A program made the translations under genes and the position numbers. Of a stretch of 44,963 bases of DNA, positions 1 to 9,142 are shown piece by piece (position 1 is the stretch's first letter; every line of letters starts with the position of its first letter). Source of the stretch: an uncultured Opitutaceae bacterium (GTDB lineage: Bacteria; Verrucomicrobiota; Verrucomicrobiia; Opitutales; Opitutaceae). Under the pieces are notes generated by a model. That model was given only the letters and a program-made list of their open reading frames with translations, had not been told where the DNA came from and made no database searches. The stretch lies in assembly GCA_937942145.1 (NCBI GenBank), contig CALDFV010000029.1:1-44963 (forward strand), given 5' to 3'.

Positions 1-319
1 TCGCTCGAGCACCTTCCTCCGACATTGAGCCTACTCTATGAGATACCAACTGAAAGTGGCTTTACTCCCTATTTCTCTGGGGGCGTCAATTTCACTTGGG
101 TAACCAACAAATGCTTGAGTACCCCTCGATCTTGAAGACTACAGTGCGTGGATAGCTGTATGCGCTGGAATTCGATATGATTTCGGTTAGCAATGGGACT
201 TCGAAGCAAGCGTCAAGTTGATTGACCTTGAATCGGATGTGCTGGCTGGTGTGGCGAAACTCACCAATGCACAGCTGGACCCAGTACTTTGGAGTATTGG
301 AGCTAGCTATCGATTCTAA
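1..319 (+). pseudogene. Decayed OmpW-like outer-membrane beta-barrel protein, 3' part
   Basis: The translated pieces resemble the C-terminal half of OmpW-family porins, small eight-stranded outer-membrane barrels. In frame 1 (bases 1-135) the reading contains LPPTLSLLYEIP and FTPYFSGGVNFTWV, like the conserved 'LPPT..lqYhf' and 'kPYvGaGvnyt' strands. That frame ends in TGA at 133-135. Homology resumes in frame 2 from about base 140 (YSAWIAVCAGIRYDFG), hits an in-frame TAG at 188-190, then continues to the barrel end LDPVLWSIGASYRF and TAA at 317-319. The C-terminal aromatic Phe is the usual outer-membrane assembly signal. One frameshift plus one nonsense codon separate the pieces, so this reads as a pseudogene. 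Sequencing error could explain one lesion, less easily both. The 5' end lies outside the window. Confidence 0.72.
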
Positions 320-560
320 AATCGCTGGATAGGTTTGGTAGTTTTTTACCCTGGTACGGTCGCTGATTATTTGGCGGCCGTTCTTGATTCCTGCATTTTC
401 TACGACATCGATCCTCTGGTCCGAAGAATGCGAATTCTGGACAATCTGGCGGAGTCTGGGGTTTTCTTGAGCAACGAGGTCAAACCATACGTTTAGCGAA
501 TTCCCTTTAAAAGTGAGTGACAGTGATGGCGGTCAAGTGGTTAAATCGCCGTCTTTCTAT
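320..560. other. Intergenic stretch upstream of guaA, no gene called
   Basis: No convincing gene is seen. Frame 2 stays open from the stop at 317-319 to TAG at 494-496 (ending LSNEVKPYV), but it has no ATG or ribosome binding site. The opposite strand is also open over roughly 320-520 with protein-like composition and likewise no start codon. This could be the remnant of another decayed gene or chance. The guaA promoter should lie here, but I cannot point to clear -35/-10 boxes. Confidence 0.4.
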
Positions 561-2102
561 ATGAAGCATCAAACCATAGCGGTTCTCGATTTTGGATCCC
601 AATACACTCAGGTGATAGCTCGCCGCATACGTGAATGTTCCGTTTACTCCAAGATTTACCACTACAAGGCATCGGCTAAACAGCTAAAGAAAGACAATGT
701 TGTAGGGATTATTCTCTCGGGAGGACCGGAAAGCGTGTTGTCCAAGGGATCTCCTCGGCCTGACAAGAAGGTTTTTGAACTAGGGGTTCCCGTTCTTGGA
801 ATATGCTATGGGGTACAGCTCTTGGCGCACATGCTCGGCGGAAAAGTCGAAAAGAGCCATGCTCGCGAGTACGGACATGGGGAATTGAAAATCAAAACAA
901 AGGGAAGCCTTTTCCGAGGATTGCCAAGCGTCTTGCGCGTCTGGAACTCTCATGGGGATCGCTTAGGGAAGCTGCCAAAAGGATTCCGGGCCGTTGCGTC
1001 TACTGAAAATTCAGGATTTGCGGGGATCGTTGATGAAAAGCGCAAGTTTTACGGTATTCAATTTCACCCAGAAGTTCACCATACGGAAGGAGGGCTGAAT
1101 ATCCTGGAAAACTTCCTGAGAAAGATTTGCGGCTGCCGAGCGGATTGGTCGATGGCCTCTCTTGCCGAAGAATCCATCGCTAACATTCGGGAAAAAGTTG
1201 GCAACGACCGCGTCTTGTTGGGATTGAGCGGCGGGGTTGATTCATCTGTAGCCGCTGCCCTAATACACAAAGCTATCGGTAGGCAGTTGACGTGTGTGTT
1301 TGTCGACAACGGGTTGCTTCGCCTTAACGAACGCGAACTGGTAGTGGATCTCTATAAGCGCCACTTTAACATGGATGTCCGGGTTGCGAGAGCTGGAAGC
1401 AAATTCCTAAAACGGCTCAAGGGTGTGTCGGATCCGGAAAGAAAACGAAAAATAATCGGAAATACGTTTGTTGAAGTTTTTCAAGATTCTCTGAAGCGGA
1501 TCGGAGACTCTAGATTCCTTGCTCAAGGCACGCTCTACCCGGACGTTATCGAAAGCGTATCGATAGACGGCAATCCGGCTGCCACGATCAAGAGTCATCA
1601 TAATGTGGGAGGCTTGCCTAAAAATATGAAATTTGAGCTTCTCGAGCCCTTGCGTCAGCTCTTCAAAGACGAGGTTCGAGCTCTAGGAGCTGAGTTGGGG
1701 TTGCCGAAAGAGGTCGTTTGGCGCCAGCCGTTCCCGGGTCCCGGACTGGGGGTTCGAGTATTGGGTAGCATAACCAGGCGCAAGCTTGACGTTCTACGGA
1801 AAGCGGACGCGATACTGCATGAAGAGATGATGGCGTCGGATCTCTATTATAAAGTGTGGCAGTCTTTCTGTGTATTCCTGCCTGTTCGCACCGTGGGTGT
1901 GATGGGGGATGAGCGCACCTATGAAAATGTGATTGCGGTGAGAGTGGTTGAGAGCAAAGACGCGATGACTGCCGATTGGGTGAGGGTGCCTTACGAAGTG
2001 CTTCAGCGGGTGTCTAACCGAATTATTAACGAAGTTTCTGGCGTGAATCGCGTAGTCTACGACATAAGTTCCAAACCTCCTGGAACAATTGAATGGGAAT
2101 AG
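561..2102 (+). CDS. guaA: GMP synthase (glutamine-hydrolysing)
   Basis: Converts XMP to GMP using ATP and glutamine, the last step of guanine nucleotide synthesis, in the cytosol. An N-terminal class I glutamine amidotransferase domain (about residues 4-195) carries the triad Cys82 in GICYGVQ with His169 and Glu171 in QFHPEVH. The ATP pyrophosphatase P-loop SGGVDSS starts near residue 223. The C-terminal dimerisation domain has [14 protein letters not shown] and ends KPPGTIEWE, as in the family. I start at ATG 561 ([17 protein letters not shown]), giving 513 aa, close to the roughly 525 aa of E. coli GuaA. A GTG at 513 would add 16 residues that do not look conserved. Neither start has a strong Shine-Dalgarno. 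All catalytic residues are present. Confidence 0.97.
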   Translation: MKHQTIAVLDFGSQYTQVIARRIRECSVYSKIYHYKASAKQLKKDNVVGIILSGGPESVLSKGSPRPDKKVFELGVPVLGICYGVQLLAHMLGGKVEKSHAREYGHGELKIKTKGSLFRGLPSVLRVWNSHGDRLGKLPKGFRAVASTENSGFAGIVDEKRKFYGIQFHPEVHHTEGGLNILENFLRKICGCRADWSMASLAEESIANIREKVGNDRVLLGLSGGVDSSVAAALIHKAIGRQLTCVFVDNGLLRLNERELVVDLYKRHFNMDVRVARAGSKFLKRLKGVSDPERKRKIIGNTFVEVFQDSLKRIGDSRFLAQGTLYPDVIESVSIDGNPAATIKSHHNVGGLPKNMKFELLEPLRQLFKDEVRALGAELGLPKEVVWRQPFPGPGLGVRVLGSITRRKLDVLRKADAILHEEMMASDLYYKVWQSFCVFLPVRTVGVMGDERTYENVIAVRVVESKDAMTADWVRVPYEVLQRVSNRIINEVSGVNRVVYDISSKPPGTIEWE

Positions 2103-2132
2103 GCGTCAGTTTGAGACTCTTACAATATCACT

Positions 2133-2879
2133 ATGAAAACTAAACGATTAACCCCAGCCGTTCTCGCGGCTTCTATCCTGCTGAGCTCAATCGCGTTCGG
2201 AGCTGACTCCGATGAAGAAATCATCGAGGAAACGATCGAATTGGCACGGTCTTACTTAGGTGACAGCAACCAGTTGGACTCGATTACCAGTATTCATTAC
2301 AAAGGTTCTCTGCTCTATAGCTCGGGGGATTTGGGTACGATAGAGATGGTGTACCAGAAACCCATGAAGCAGCGTATGGTCGCGGTGATCGGAGACAGGA
2401 AAGAGATATCGGTTTTAAACAACTCAGAAGGCTGGACCACTTTCGAAAGAGTTATTGATTCAGTCCCTCTGAGTATGGAGATATTTGACCCGATCCGAAT
2501 TCTCATCATGCAGGCGAGCGTTCGGGAGGCTTTTGGCTTTTTCAAGAAGCCGAACGTCCGCAATGGAGAAATCATCTACGAAGGCAAGGAGATGGTCAAA
2601 GGCCATGAATGTATCGTTTTGACTTATCATCATGGAGACGGAATCGCCTTCCAGCGCTATATCGACGCGGAAACTGGGCAAGTTCGTAGAACCCTCGATA
2701 GCAAAGGTGTGGAGTACTTCGAAGAAGGTGAAATAGTGGTAGAAGGAATTCGCTTTCCTAAGAAGATGGTGAGCACGTTCTCAACTGCCATTGGAAGCCA
2801 GACGATGGAATTTGCCTACACGTCAGTGGAGATAAACAAGAATCTGCCTGAATCAGATTTCATAATGCCTCTTCCCTAG
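2133..2879 (+). CDS. Secreted LolA-like / outer-membrane lipoprotein-sorting-like protein
   Basis: A 248-residue exported protein of unproven function. It starts with a typical signal peptide (MKTKRLTPAVLAASILLSSI, cleavage probably after AFGA). The mature part alternates short beta strands, as in the LolA/LolB half-barrel superfamily: a strand like 'IHYKGSLLYSS', then EMVYQKPMKQRMVAVIG, a VLTYHHGDGIAFQRYIDAETG turn near residue 170, and a final MEFAYTSVEIN strand before an '...LPESDFIMPLP' tail. Such proteins bind lipids or act as periplasmic chaperones, but no specific substrate can be read from the sequence. It lies 30 bases after guaA and 95 bases before hisD, so co-transcription with guaA is possible. 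The fold assignment is inference. Confidence 0.6.
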   Translation: MKTKRLTPAVLAASILLSSIAFGADSDEEIIEETIELARSYLGDSNQLDSITSIHYKGSLLYSSGDLGTIEMVYQKPMKQRMVAVIGDRKEISVLNNSEGWTTFERVIDSVPLSMEIFDPIRILIMQASVREAFGFFKKPNVRNGEIIYEGKEMVKGHECIVLTYHHGDGIAFQRYIDAETGQVRRTLDSKGVEYFEEGEIVVEGIRFPKKMVSTFSTAIGSQTMEFAYTSVEINKNLPESDFIMPLP

Positions 2880-2887
2880 GAATCATT

Positions 2888-2949
2888 CGTGCTTGGAGAG
2901 TCCTTTAGGGATTGAGACTCTAAAATTACATTTATCTTTGCCAAGCACG
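2888..2949 (+). promoter_or_regulatory. Inverted repeats in the leader of hisD
   Basis: A perfect 9-base inverted repeat, CGTGCTTGG (2888-2896) and CCAAGCACG (2941-2949), encloses a second one, AGAGTC (2897-2902) and GACTCT (2916-2921). The two left arms are contiguous, so a nested or bulged hairpin could form just 24 bases before the hisD start. There is no T-run, so it is not an ordinary terminator. I see no run of His codons as in a classic his attenuator. It may be a structured leader, an operator or an mRNA end for the upstream gene. Confidence 0.4.
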
Positions 2950-2973
2950 TGACGCTCTTCCATTAGTGTCGCC

Positions 2974-4266
2974 ATGGCAGATTTGGCATATCGCTCACGC
3001 GGCTTTCAGCAGAGGTTGGCAACGTTCTGCGAGACCGCAGTAGTCCCGCAGTATATAGTCGATACTGTCTCCAAGATCCTCGCGGACATTAGGGGCAAGG
3101 GCGACAAAGGAATTGCGGCTACGATGCGGCGGATTGACGGGCTCCGTTTGAAGCCTTCCCAATTCCGAATCTCCGAATCAGAGCTGATAGGTTCCGTCAG
3201 AAAATTGGAGAAATGGAAGCTCAAAGCGATCAAAGAGTCGATCGCTTCCGTATCAGATTTTCACCGCCATGCACTCCCCCAATCCTGGACTGCCAGGAAC
3301 AAACATGGGGCCACGATAGGGGAGCGATTTTATCCATTGGATCGTGTGGGGCTCTACATCCCTACGGATCTAGCATCTACCGCGATCATGACCGGAGCTC
3401 TAGCGAAATTGGCTAAGGTACCGGAAGTGGTAGCTTTTACGCCCTGTGGAAAAGATGGATCAGTCAATCCAGCCGTACTCGCCTCTTTAAAGCTTTGCGG
3501 TATCAAGGAAGCCTATCGGATTGGAGGAGTGCCTGCGATAGGAACGATGGCCTATGGGACGGAAACGATCCAGTCGGTATCCAAAGTGTTCGGACCAGGA
3601 AATGCCTTTACCGTTGAGGCCAAACGTCAGGTTTTTGGGACCATCGGCGTTGATCTGCTTCCAGGTCCGAGCGAAGTGCTGGTAATCGCGGATGATTCTG
3701 CCAATCCTCGATTTGTGGCAGCCGATTTGCTTGCCCAAGCAGAGCATGGTTCGGGCAGGGAAAAGATTTTTCTAGTAAGCCTCTCGAAAGAGATAGCTAC
3801 GCGAATTCGGGCTGAAATAAAAATACAGATAAAGGAACTTACCCGCGCTAAGCTCATTCGAACGGTGTTGAGGGAAGGGTTCTTATCGGTGCTCGTAGAT
3901 ACGTACGAAGAAGCAGCGGAGGTTGCAAACTTTGTGGCGCCCGAGCATATGGAGCTAGAGGTCCAGTCCGATAAATTGGTCTATCTTACTAAAGCAATAA
4001 AAACGGCGGGAGCCATCATGCAAGGCGGCTGGTCGGCGACTGCCCTAGGAGATTTTGTTGCGGGTCCAAGCCACGAGTTGCCCACGGGAAGATCGGGAAA
4101 GTATTCCAGTGGCTTGCAGGTGATCGACTTTTTCCGGCGCTCCAGTTTAATTCGATATACCGAAAGCGCCCTGAAAAAGGCGGCTCCAGCAGCAGAGGCT
4201 TTTGCTAAAATGGAGGGTCTGGATGGGCATGGCCGCTCCGTTTCGATTAGATTGGAGAAGCGATGA
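2974..4266 (+). CDS. hisD: Histidinol dehydrogenase
   Basis: Catalyses the last two oxidations of histidine synthesis (L-histidinol to L-histidine, NAD+ and zinc dependent). The 430-aa length is that of the family. Visible motifs are VGLYIPTDLASTA near residue 125, FGPGNAFTVEAKRQVFG near 208, DLLPGPSEVLVIADDSAN near 226, the zinc/substrate region AQAEHG near 257, the conserved PEHMEL near 325, and FVAGPSHELPTGR near 365, whose His and Glu belong to the active site. The start at ATG 2974 follows a structured leader. Its stop overlaps the hisC start by four bases (ATGA, 4263-4266), which suggests translational coupling. Confidence 0.97.
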   Translation: MADLAYRSRGFQQRLATFCETAVVPQYIVDTVSKILADIRGKGDKGIAATMRRIDGLRLKPSQFRISESELIGSVRKLEKWKLKAIKESIASVSDFHRHALPQSWTARNKHGATIGERFYPLDRVGLYIPTDLASTAIMTGALAKLAKVPEVVAFTPCGKDGSVNPAVLASLKLCGIKEAYRIGGVPAIGTMAYGTETIQSVSKVFGPGNAFTVEAKRQVFGTIGVDLLPGPSEVLVIADDSANPRFVAADLLAQAEHGSGREKIFLVSLSKEIATRIRAEIKIQIKELTRAKLIRTVLREGFLSVLVDTYEEAAEVANFVAPEHMELEVQSDKLVYLTKAIKTAGAIMQGGWSATALGDFVAGPSHELPTGRSGKYSSGLQVIDFFRRSSLIRYTESALKKAAPAAEAFAKMEGLDGHGRSVSIRLEKR

Positions 4267-5360
4267 GTGATCAAATTCCAGTTTCAGAATATGCGCTGCC
4301 TCATATAAAGAAATTGCATGCCTACACGCCGGGCTTTCAACCAAAAGAGGATGGCTGGGTTAAGATAAACACGAACGAAAACCCCTATCCGCCGAGCCCT
4401 AGCGTTGAAGCGGCGATTCGCGACGCTTTAGGGGATTCACTACGTCTCTATCCAGATCCCCGAAGCTCGGAGCTGCGTTCAGAAATAGCGAATCTGCATG
4501 GTTTGGATGCCTGCAATGTGATCGTTGGAAATGGCTCGGACGATTTGTTGAATTTGCTGACACGTGCTTTTTCGACGATCGAGAAAAAGGCAGGTTATAC
4601 TTTCCCCAGCTACTCTCTGTATCCCGTTCTTTGTGGGATTCAAAATTCAAGTACTATCGAAATCCCGTTTGGTCGTGATATGGACCTGCCATTGGTAGAG
4701 CTTTTAGGGTGCGACGCTGGAATACTTTTTTTCACGTCGCCCAATGCACCCACTGGAGTAGGTTTCTCAAACGAGTCGATCAGAAAACTGCTAGAGAGCT
4801 TCAGAGGCATCGTCGTGGTGGACGAGGCATATGCCGACTTTGCCAAGGAAAATGCAGTCGAATTAGTCGAAGCATTCTCGAATCTGGTAATCACTAGAAC
4901 GCTTTCCAAATCGTATGCTTTGGCAGGGTTAAGGGTGGGCTACGCACTGGCGAGCGCGGAGATTATCGAGGCTTTGGACCGCGTGCGAGATAGCTACAAT
5001 GTTAACCGATTGTCACAAGCAGGGGCATTAGCGGCGATACAGGATCAGAGCTATATGAAAGCGATCGTGGGGAAAGTGGCTCGCACGCGGGACTATTATT
5101 TTGACGAACTCAATTCACTCGGATGGTTTACCTATGAATCTGAGTCGAATATGCTGTTTACCGAACCGGTCAATGGAGAGGGAGAAAAAGGGCCGTCGGT
5201 TGCTCTAGACTTGTTCGAGTTCTTGAAATCCGAGAAAATATTGGTTCGGTATTTCCCTGGACACGCCTTGACTGCCAGTTTCTTAAGAATCAGTATTGGA
5301 GACGAGGGTCAAATGCTCAAATTAAGCGAAACGATAGAACAATGGCTGAAGAACGAATAG
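4263..5360 (+). CDS. hisC: Histidinol-phosphate aminotransferase
   Basis: PLP enzyme that transaminates imidazole acetol-phosphate to histidinol phosphate. The 365-residue protein is a class I/II fold type I aminotransferase. It has the N-terminal [13 protein letters not shown] signature near residue 37, [11 protein letters not shown] near 88, the Asn/Pro region [10 protein letters not shown] near 157, DEAYADF near 188, and the PLP lysine Lys216 in [16 protein letters not shown]. The C-terminal Arg is in FLRISIG near 340. It is coupled to hisD by an ATGA overlap and runs 19 bases into hisB. Because HisC enzymes overlap in specificity with aromatic aminotransferases, the genomic position is the main support for the precise substrate. 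Confidence 0.96.
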   Translation: MSDQIPVSEYALPHIKKLHAYTPGFQPKEDGWVKINTNENPYPPSPSVEAAIRDALGDSLRLYPDPRSSELRSEIANLHGLDACNVIVGNGSDDLLNLLTRAFSTIEKKAGYTFPSYSLYPVLCGIQNSSTIEIPFGRDMDLPLVELLGCDAGILFFTSPNAPTGVGFSNESIRKLLESFRGIVVVDEAYADFAKENAVELVEAFSNLVITRTLSKSYALAGLRVGYALASAEIIEALDRVRDSYNVNRLSQAGALAAIQDQSYMKAIVGKVARTRDYYFDELNSLGWFTYESESNMLFTEPVNGEGEKGPSVALDLFEFLKSEKILVRYFPGHALTASFLRISIGDEGQMLKLSETIEQWLKNE

Positions 5361-5938
5361 CATCGCTGGAACGCGAAACCAAGGAGACACAGATAAAGGC
5401 ATCTCTCAATGTTGATGGTACCGGTAAGGCTGAGATCGATACAGGAGTGCCCTTCTTCGACCATATGCTGACATTGTTCGCAGCTCATGGGTTATTCGAT
5501 CTAGAAGTTGTCGCGAAAGGAGATGTAAAAGTAGACTATCACCACACGGTTGAAGACGTTGGAATCGTGCTGGGGCAGCTTTTTAAGAATGCGGTTGGAG
5601 ACAAAAAAGGCATGCGTCGCTATGGTTTCTTTATTCTTCCGATGGATGAGTGCTTAGGAAGAGTGGCGATCGATCTCGGCAATCGTCCCTTTCTTGAGTA
5701 TCAAGTGGTTGCCCCAACATCCTATGTGAGGGACTTTAATATTGTCCTCGTAAAGGAGTTTTGTCGGGCTTTTTCCAATACGTTGGGAGCGAATCTGCAT
5801 ATTAAACTCGAGTATGGAGAAGAGCCGCATCATATAGCGGAGTGTGTCTTCAAATGCATGGCGAGGGCAGTCGATATGGCTAGTTCAATCGACAGTCGTC
5901 TCGAAGGACGTCTTCCGTCTACCAAAGGAATGCTTTGA
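5342..5938 (+). CDS. hisB: Imidazoleglycerol-phosphate dehydratase
   Basis: Dehydrates imidazoleglycerol phosphate to imidazole acetol-phosphate with two Mn ions. The 198-residue single-domain protein has the family's His-rich metal sites: [13 protein letters not shown] near residue 37, [15 protein letters not shown] near 62, [13 protein letters not shown] near 101, and [17 protein letters not shown] near 160. The N terminus is [18 protein letters not shown], the usual first strand. There is no fused histidinol-phosphatase domain, so that activity must be encoded elsewhere. The start at 5342 lies inside the hisC end (19-base overlap), implying coupled translation. Confidence 0.96.
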   Translation: MAEERIASLERETKETQIKASLNVDGTGKAEIDTGVPFFDHMLTLFAAHGLFDLEVVAKGDVKVDYHHTVEDVGIVLGQLFKNAVGDKKGMRRYGFFILPMDECLGRVAIDLGNRPFLEYQVVAPTSYVRDFNIVLVKEFCRAFSNTLGANLHIKLEYGEEPHHIAECVFKCMARAVDMASSIDSRLEGRLPSTKGML

Positions 5939-6004
5939 GTAGGGCGAAGCTGACTGTTGACTAAAGGTCTCTCAGTGGCGTATGGATCCTGACTTCTTGA
6001 TGGA

Positions 6005-6628
6005 ATGAGTGCCAGAATCGCAATTATCAATTATGGAATGGGGAACCTGAGGAGTGTGGAGAATGCCCTCCTAAAGGTGGGGGCCTCTCCGAAGATCGTC
6101 ACTAAGCCTTCCGAAGTTACCGATGTCGAAGGATTGGTGCTTCCTGGAGTGGGGGCCCTCGAAGATTGCGTCGACGGGTTGCGAGCATCGAATTTTGACG
6201 ATTTCATTGCGGGATGGATACAGGAAGATCGGCCCTTCATGGGAGTATGCCTGGGGCTGCAAGCGTTGTTTGATGTGTCAGAAGAGCGGCATGTGAAAGG
6301 GCTGGGAATATTTCCAGGAAAGGTCGTCCGTTTTGTTTCAAAGCCTGGGTTTAAGATTCCCCACATGGGTTGGAATACCGCCAAGCTCGAGCAAAATGAT
6401 TCTCCCTTCTGGGAGAATTTAGACAGTGAGAAGGAACGCTTTTACTTCGTGCATAGCTATTACGCAGTGCCAGAGGATTCTGAACTGGTACTAACGACCA
6501 CGGATTACGACGGCGTTTTTACGAGCTCGATCGCCCGCGCGAATACTTTAGCCTGCCAGTTTCACCCAGAGAAGAGTCAGGCAAAAGGGCTCCAGATATA
6601 CTCCAATTTCGCCTCGATTTGTAATTAG
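6005..6628 (+). CDS. hisH: Imidazole glycerol phosphate synthase, glutaminase subunit
   Basis: Supplies ammonia from glutamine to HisF in the fifth step of histidine synthesis. It is a 207-residue class I amidotransferase with IINYGMGNLRSVENAL at the N terminus, the nucleophile Cys82 in GVCLGLQ, and His187/Glu189 in CQFHPEKS. The oxyanion strand is LPGVGALEDC near residue 46. The usual partner genes hisF and hisA do not follow: citrate synthase comes next, so HisF must be made from another locus. It is separated from hisB by 66 bases with no obvious terminator and probably belongs to the same transcript. Confidence 0.96.
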   Translation: MSARIAIINYGMGNLRSVENALLKVGASPKIVTKPSEVTDVEGLVLPGVGALEDCVDGLRASNFDDFIAGWIQEDRPFMGVCLGLQALFDVSEERHVKGLGIFPGKVVRFVSKPGFKIPHMGWNTAKLEQNDSPFWENLDSEKERFYFVHSYYAVPEDSELVLTTTDYDGVFTSSIARANTLACQFHPEKSQAKGLQIYSNFASICN

Positions 6629-6769
6629 GACGACTCCTTTGCCTCTTAAGATCGCTAATAGTTAACTTCTAGGCGTGTCGTGCTTTACATCAGGCTACCA
6701 AGGAAATTAGTCTTACCCCCTCTTATTCGATCACTCTACATTCTTAGTAACTTACAAGCGCGAGATCTC

Positions 6770-8068
6770 ATGAGCAAACCGGCAGTCCTAACATTGGACG
6801 ACAAAGAATACGTTTTTCCAACCATCGAAGGTGTTGAGAATGAAAAGGCAGTTGATTTTCGGACGCTTCGTTCAGCGACTGGCTACATTTCCTATGACGA
6901 GGGCTATGGAAATACGGGATCTTGCCAGAGCGAAATCACCTACATCGATGGAGAAGTAGGAATTCTTCGCTATCGTGGTATTCCCATCGAGCAACTTGCT
7001 GACAAGTCGAGCTTCTTGGAGTCGTCATACATGATCCTGTACGGAGATTTGCCGACTCAATCCGAGCTGGACGAGTTTACAACTAGAGTTCGAGAGGGAG
7101 CTGCTGTATCGCCAATGATGAGCGACGCACTGAAAGGCTTTCCCCGCGACGCTCCTCCAATGGGCATGTTGGGATCGATGCTAGGCGCTATGAGCTGCTA
7201 CAATGCGAGCTTGGCTACCAACGACCGAGCCGTGGATCTTGAGCATTTCGACGAGGCGGCAGCTACAGCCATCGCCCAAACTGCGACTGCGGCTGCTCTT
7301 GGGTACCGTGTGACTAAAGGACTTGAGGGAAACCAGCCTGATCCCTCGCTCTCGTTTGGGGACAATTTCTTGCACCTAATGTTTTCCGAAAAAGGAAAGC
7401 CGTATAAAGCAATTCCCGAGGTGAGTCGGGCGCTTGATCTCATGCTGCTGCTTCATGCAGACCATGAGCAGAATTGCAGCACCTCAACGGTACGCATGGT
7501 GGCCTCGGGCGGAGCTAATTTATTTGCCTCCGTTGCTGCGGGTTGCGGAGCGCTTTGGGGACCGGCCCACGGTGGAGCGAACATGGCAGTGATTAAGATG
7601 CTAGAAGAGATTCGAGCCACAGGAGATGACGGTTCGAAATTTATCGAAGAGGCAAAGAGTGGTAAGAGTGGAAAGCGGTTGATGGGCTTTGGGCACCGTG
7701 TGTACAAGAACTTCGATCCACGAGCGAAGATTATCGGCAAAGCCTGCGAGGAGCTCTTGAACAAGCTGGGAATTGACGATCCTTGCTTAGATATTGCGCG
7801 TCATTTGGAGCAGGCCGCTTTGGCTGACGATTATTTCATTTCCCGCAATCTGTATCCGAATGTGGACTTTTACAGTGGTATTGTTTTGCGGGCTTTGGGT
7901 ATTCCATCGGATATGTTCACGGTGATGTTTGCCATCGGCCGTATGCCTGGCTGGGTGGCGAATTGGCGAGAAATCGCAATGAACCCGAAAATGAAAATCA
8001 ATCGCCCTCGACAAATTTATCAGGGACCTGCGTTGCGTGACTACGTGGCGATGGAAGATAGAGGATAG
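6770..8068 (+). CDS. gltA: Citrate synthase (type II)
   Basis: Condenses acetyl-CoA with oxaloacetate, the entry step of the TCA cycle. At 432 aa from ATG 6770 ([17 protein letters not shown]) it matches the hexameric bacterial type (E. coli 427 aa). The catalytic trio is visible: His267 in WGPAHGGAN, His309 in [15 protein letters not shown], and Asp366 in [13 protein letters not shown]. The N-terminal [19 protein letters not shown] and [18 protein letters not shown] are standard. An in-frame ATG at 6680 would add 30 residues unlike the family, so it was not used. The 141-base gap after hisH should hold its own promoter. Confidence 0.96.
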   Translation: MSKPAVLTLDDKEYVFPTIEGVENEKAVDFRTLRSATGYISYDEGYGNTGSCQSEITYIDGEVGILRYRGIPIEQLADKSSFLESSYMILYGDLPTQSELDEFTTRVREGAAVSPMMSDALKGFPRDAPPMGMLGSMLGAMSCYNASLATNDRAVDLEHFDEAAATAIAQTATAAALGYRVTKGLEGNQPDPSLSFGDNFLHLMFSEKGKPYKAIPEVSRALDLMLLLHADHEQNCSTSTVRMVASGGANLFASVAAGCGALWGPAHGGANMAVIKMLEEIRATGDDGSKFIEEAKSGKSGKRLMGFGHRVYKNFDPRAKIIGKACEELLNKLGIDDPCLDIARHLEQAALADDYFISRNLYPNVDFYSGIVLRALGIPSDMFTVMFAIGRMPGWVANWREIAMNPKMKINRPRQIYQGPALRDYVAMEDRG

Positions 8069-8137
8069 AATTTCGAATACTGTTGGGTCGAATCGAGTCT
8101 CTCAAAGCTTGCTAACTGAGCTTATTGAGAGTGGTCT

Positions 8138-9118
8138 TTGGGGGTGAAGCTTTTCTCTTTCGCGCTCATTGTCCTCTGCCTGGTATGGGGCGTCAATTGC
8201 ACCGGACCGAAAAACCCCGATTTTGAGAGATCATTTCACTTTTGCGTGTTGGGCGACATGCCCTACTACCTACCCGAAGACTACGAACGCTTTGACAATG
8301 TAATCGAAGCGGTCAATCGGGAAAAACCTGCGTTTACGGTTCACGTAGGGGACACAAAGTCGGGAGGTTCTCCCTGTTCGGATGAAACAGTGCAGCGCAC
8401 TTGGGACAGTTTCTCGAAATTTGATCATCCGTTGATTTATACCCCGGGAGACAATGAATGGACAGATTGTCACCGAAAAGCCGCGGGATCGATGGATCCG
8501 CTTGAGAGATTATCGGTCATTCGGGATCGATTTTTCGGATCGAGCAGGACATTGGGAGGCGGAACGCCCATTGAAATGAGTATACAATCTGCCGATACGA
8601 CTTGGGGAGATTATCCTGAAAATAGAATGTGGATTCGAGATGGGGTTGTGTTTGCCACCCTCCACATCGTCGGCAGCCATAATAATAACCAGCCTGATGT
8701 TCCTGGAGCCGTAGAAGAGTTCGTTGCACGTGATAAGGCAAATGAAGCATGGCTGGAAAATGCCTTTGCGAAAGCGCGGAATTTGGATGCCCCAGGCTTG
8801 GCGATATTTATTCATGGAAACCCTTTTGGAGAATTGGGAAGGGAGTGGAATCCAGGCTTTGCCCGATTTCTTGGGCAACTGCGCGAGCTAACGATCGCGT
8901 TCAGTAAGCCTGTTTTGGTGTCCCATGGAGACTCACACTATTTCCGTGTAGACAAGCCACTTATGCACGAAGGTACGGCTCGCGACAGTATCGAAAACCT
9001 AACCCGTTTAGAAGTCTTTGGAGCTCGAAATATGCATGGGGTTAGAGTCGAAGTGGAACCTGGATCAGCGCAGGTTTTCCGAATAAGCCAGTTGATCGTA
9101 GAAGCGAATCGCCGATAG
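8138..9118 (+). CDS. Secreted calcineurin-like metallophosphoesterase
   Basis: A 326-residue protein with a hydrophobic N-terminal export signal (FSFALIVLCLVWGVN, then a Cys near residue 21 in a poor lipobox context). Metallophosphoesterase motifs follow in order: LGDMPYY near residue 37, VGDTKSGGSPC near 70, PGDNEWTDC near 105, and the late His motifs FIHGNPF near 224 and SHGDSHYFR near 262. These form a two-metal site. The substrate is unknown. The start is TTG at 8138 or GTG at 8144, and both keep the signal peptide. It is convergent with the next gene, 24 bases apart, with no strong terminator between. Confidence 0.8.
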   Translation: MGVKLFSFALIVLCLVWGVNCTGPKNPDFERSFHFCVLGDMPYYLPEDYERFDNVIEAVNREKPAFTVHVGDTKSGGSPCSDETVQRTWDSFSKFDHPLIYTPGDNEWTDCHRKAAGSMDPLERLSVIRDRFFGSSRTLGGGTPIEMSIQSADTTWGDYPENRMWIRDGVVFATLHIVGSHNNNQPDVPGAVEEFVARDKANEAWLENAFAKARNLDAPGLAIFIHGNPFGELGREWNPGFARFLGQLRELTIAFSKPVLVSHGDSHYFRVDKPLMHEGTARDSIENLTRLEVFGARNMHGVRVEVEPGSAQVFRISQLIVEANRR

Positions 9119-9142
9119 CGATTTGAGACTTAAAAATCGGAC

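Noticed and set aside
513-560. GTG start extending guaA by 16 residues
   Set aside because: The extra residues are not family-like, and ATG 561 gives the conserved [15 protein letters not shown] start and normal length.
6680-6769. Upstream ATG start for citrate synthase
   Set aside because: The 30 added residues have no resemblance to Glt[14 protein letters not shown] is the natural start.
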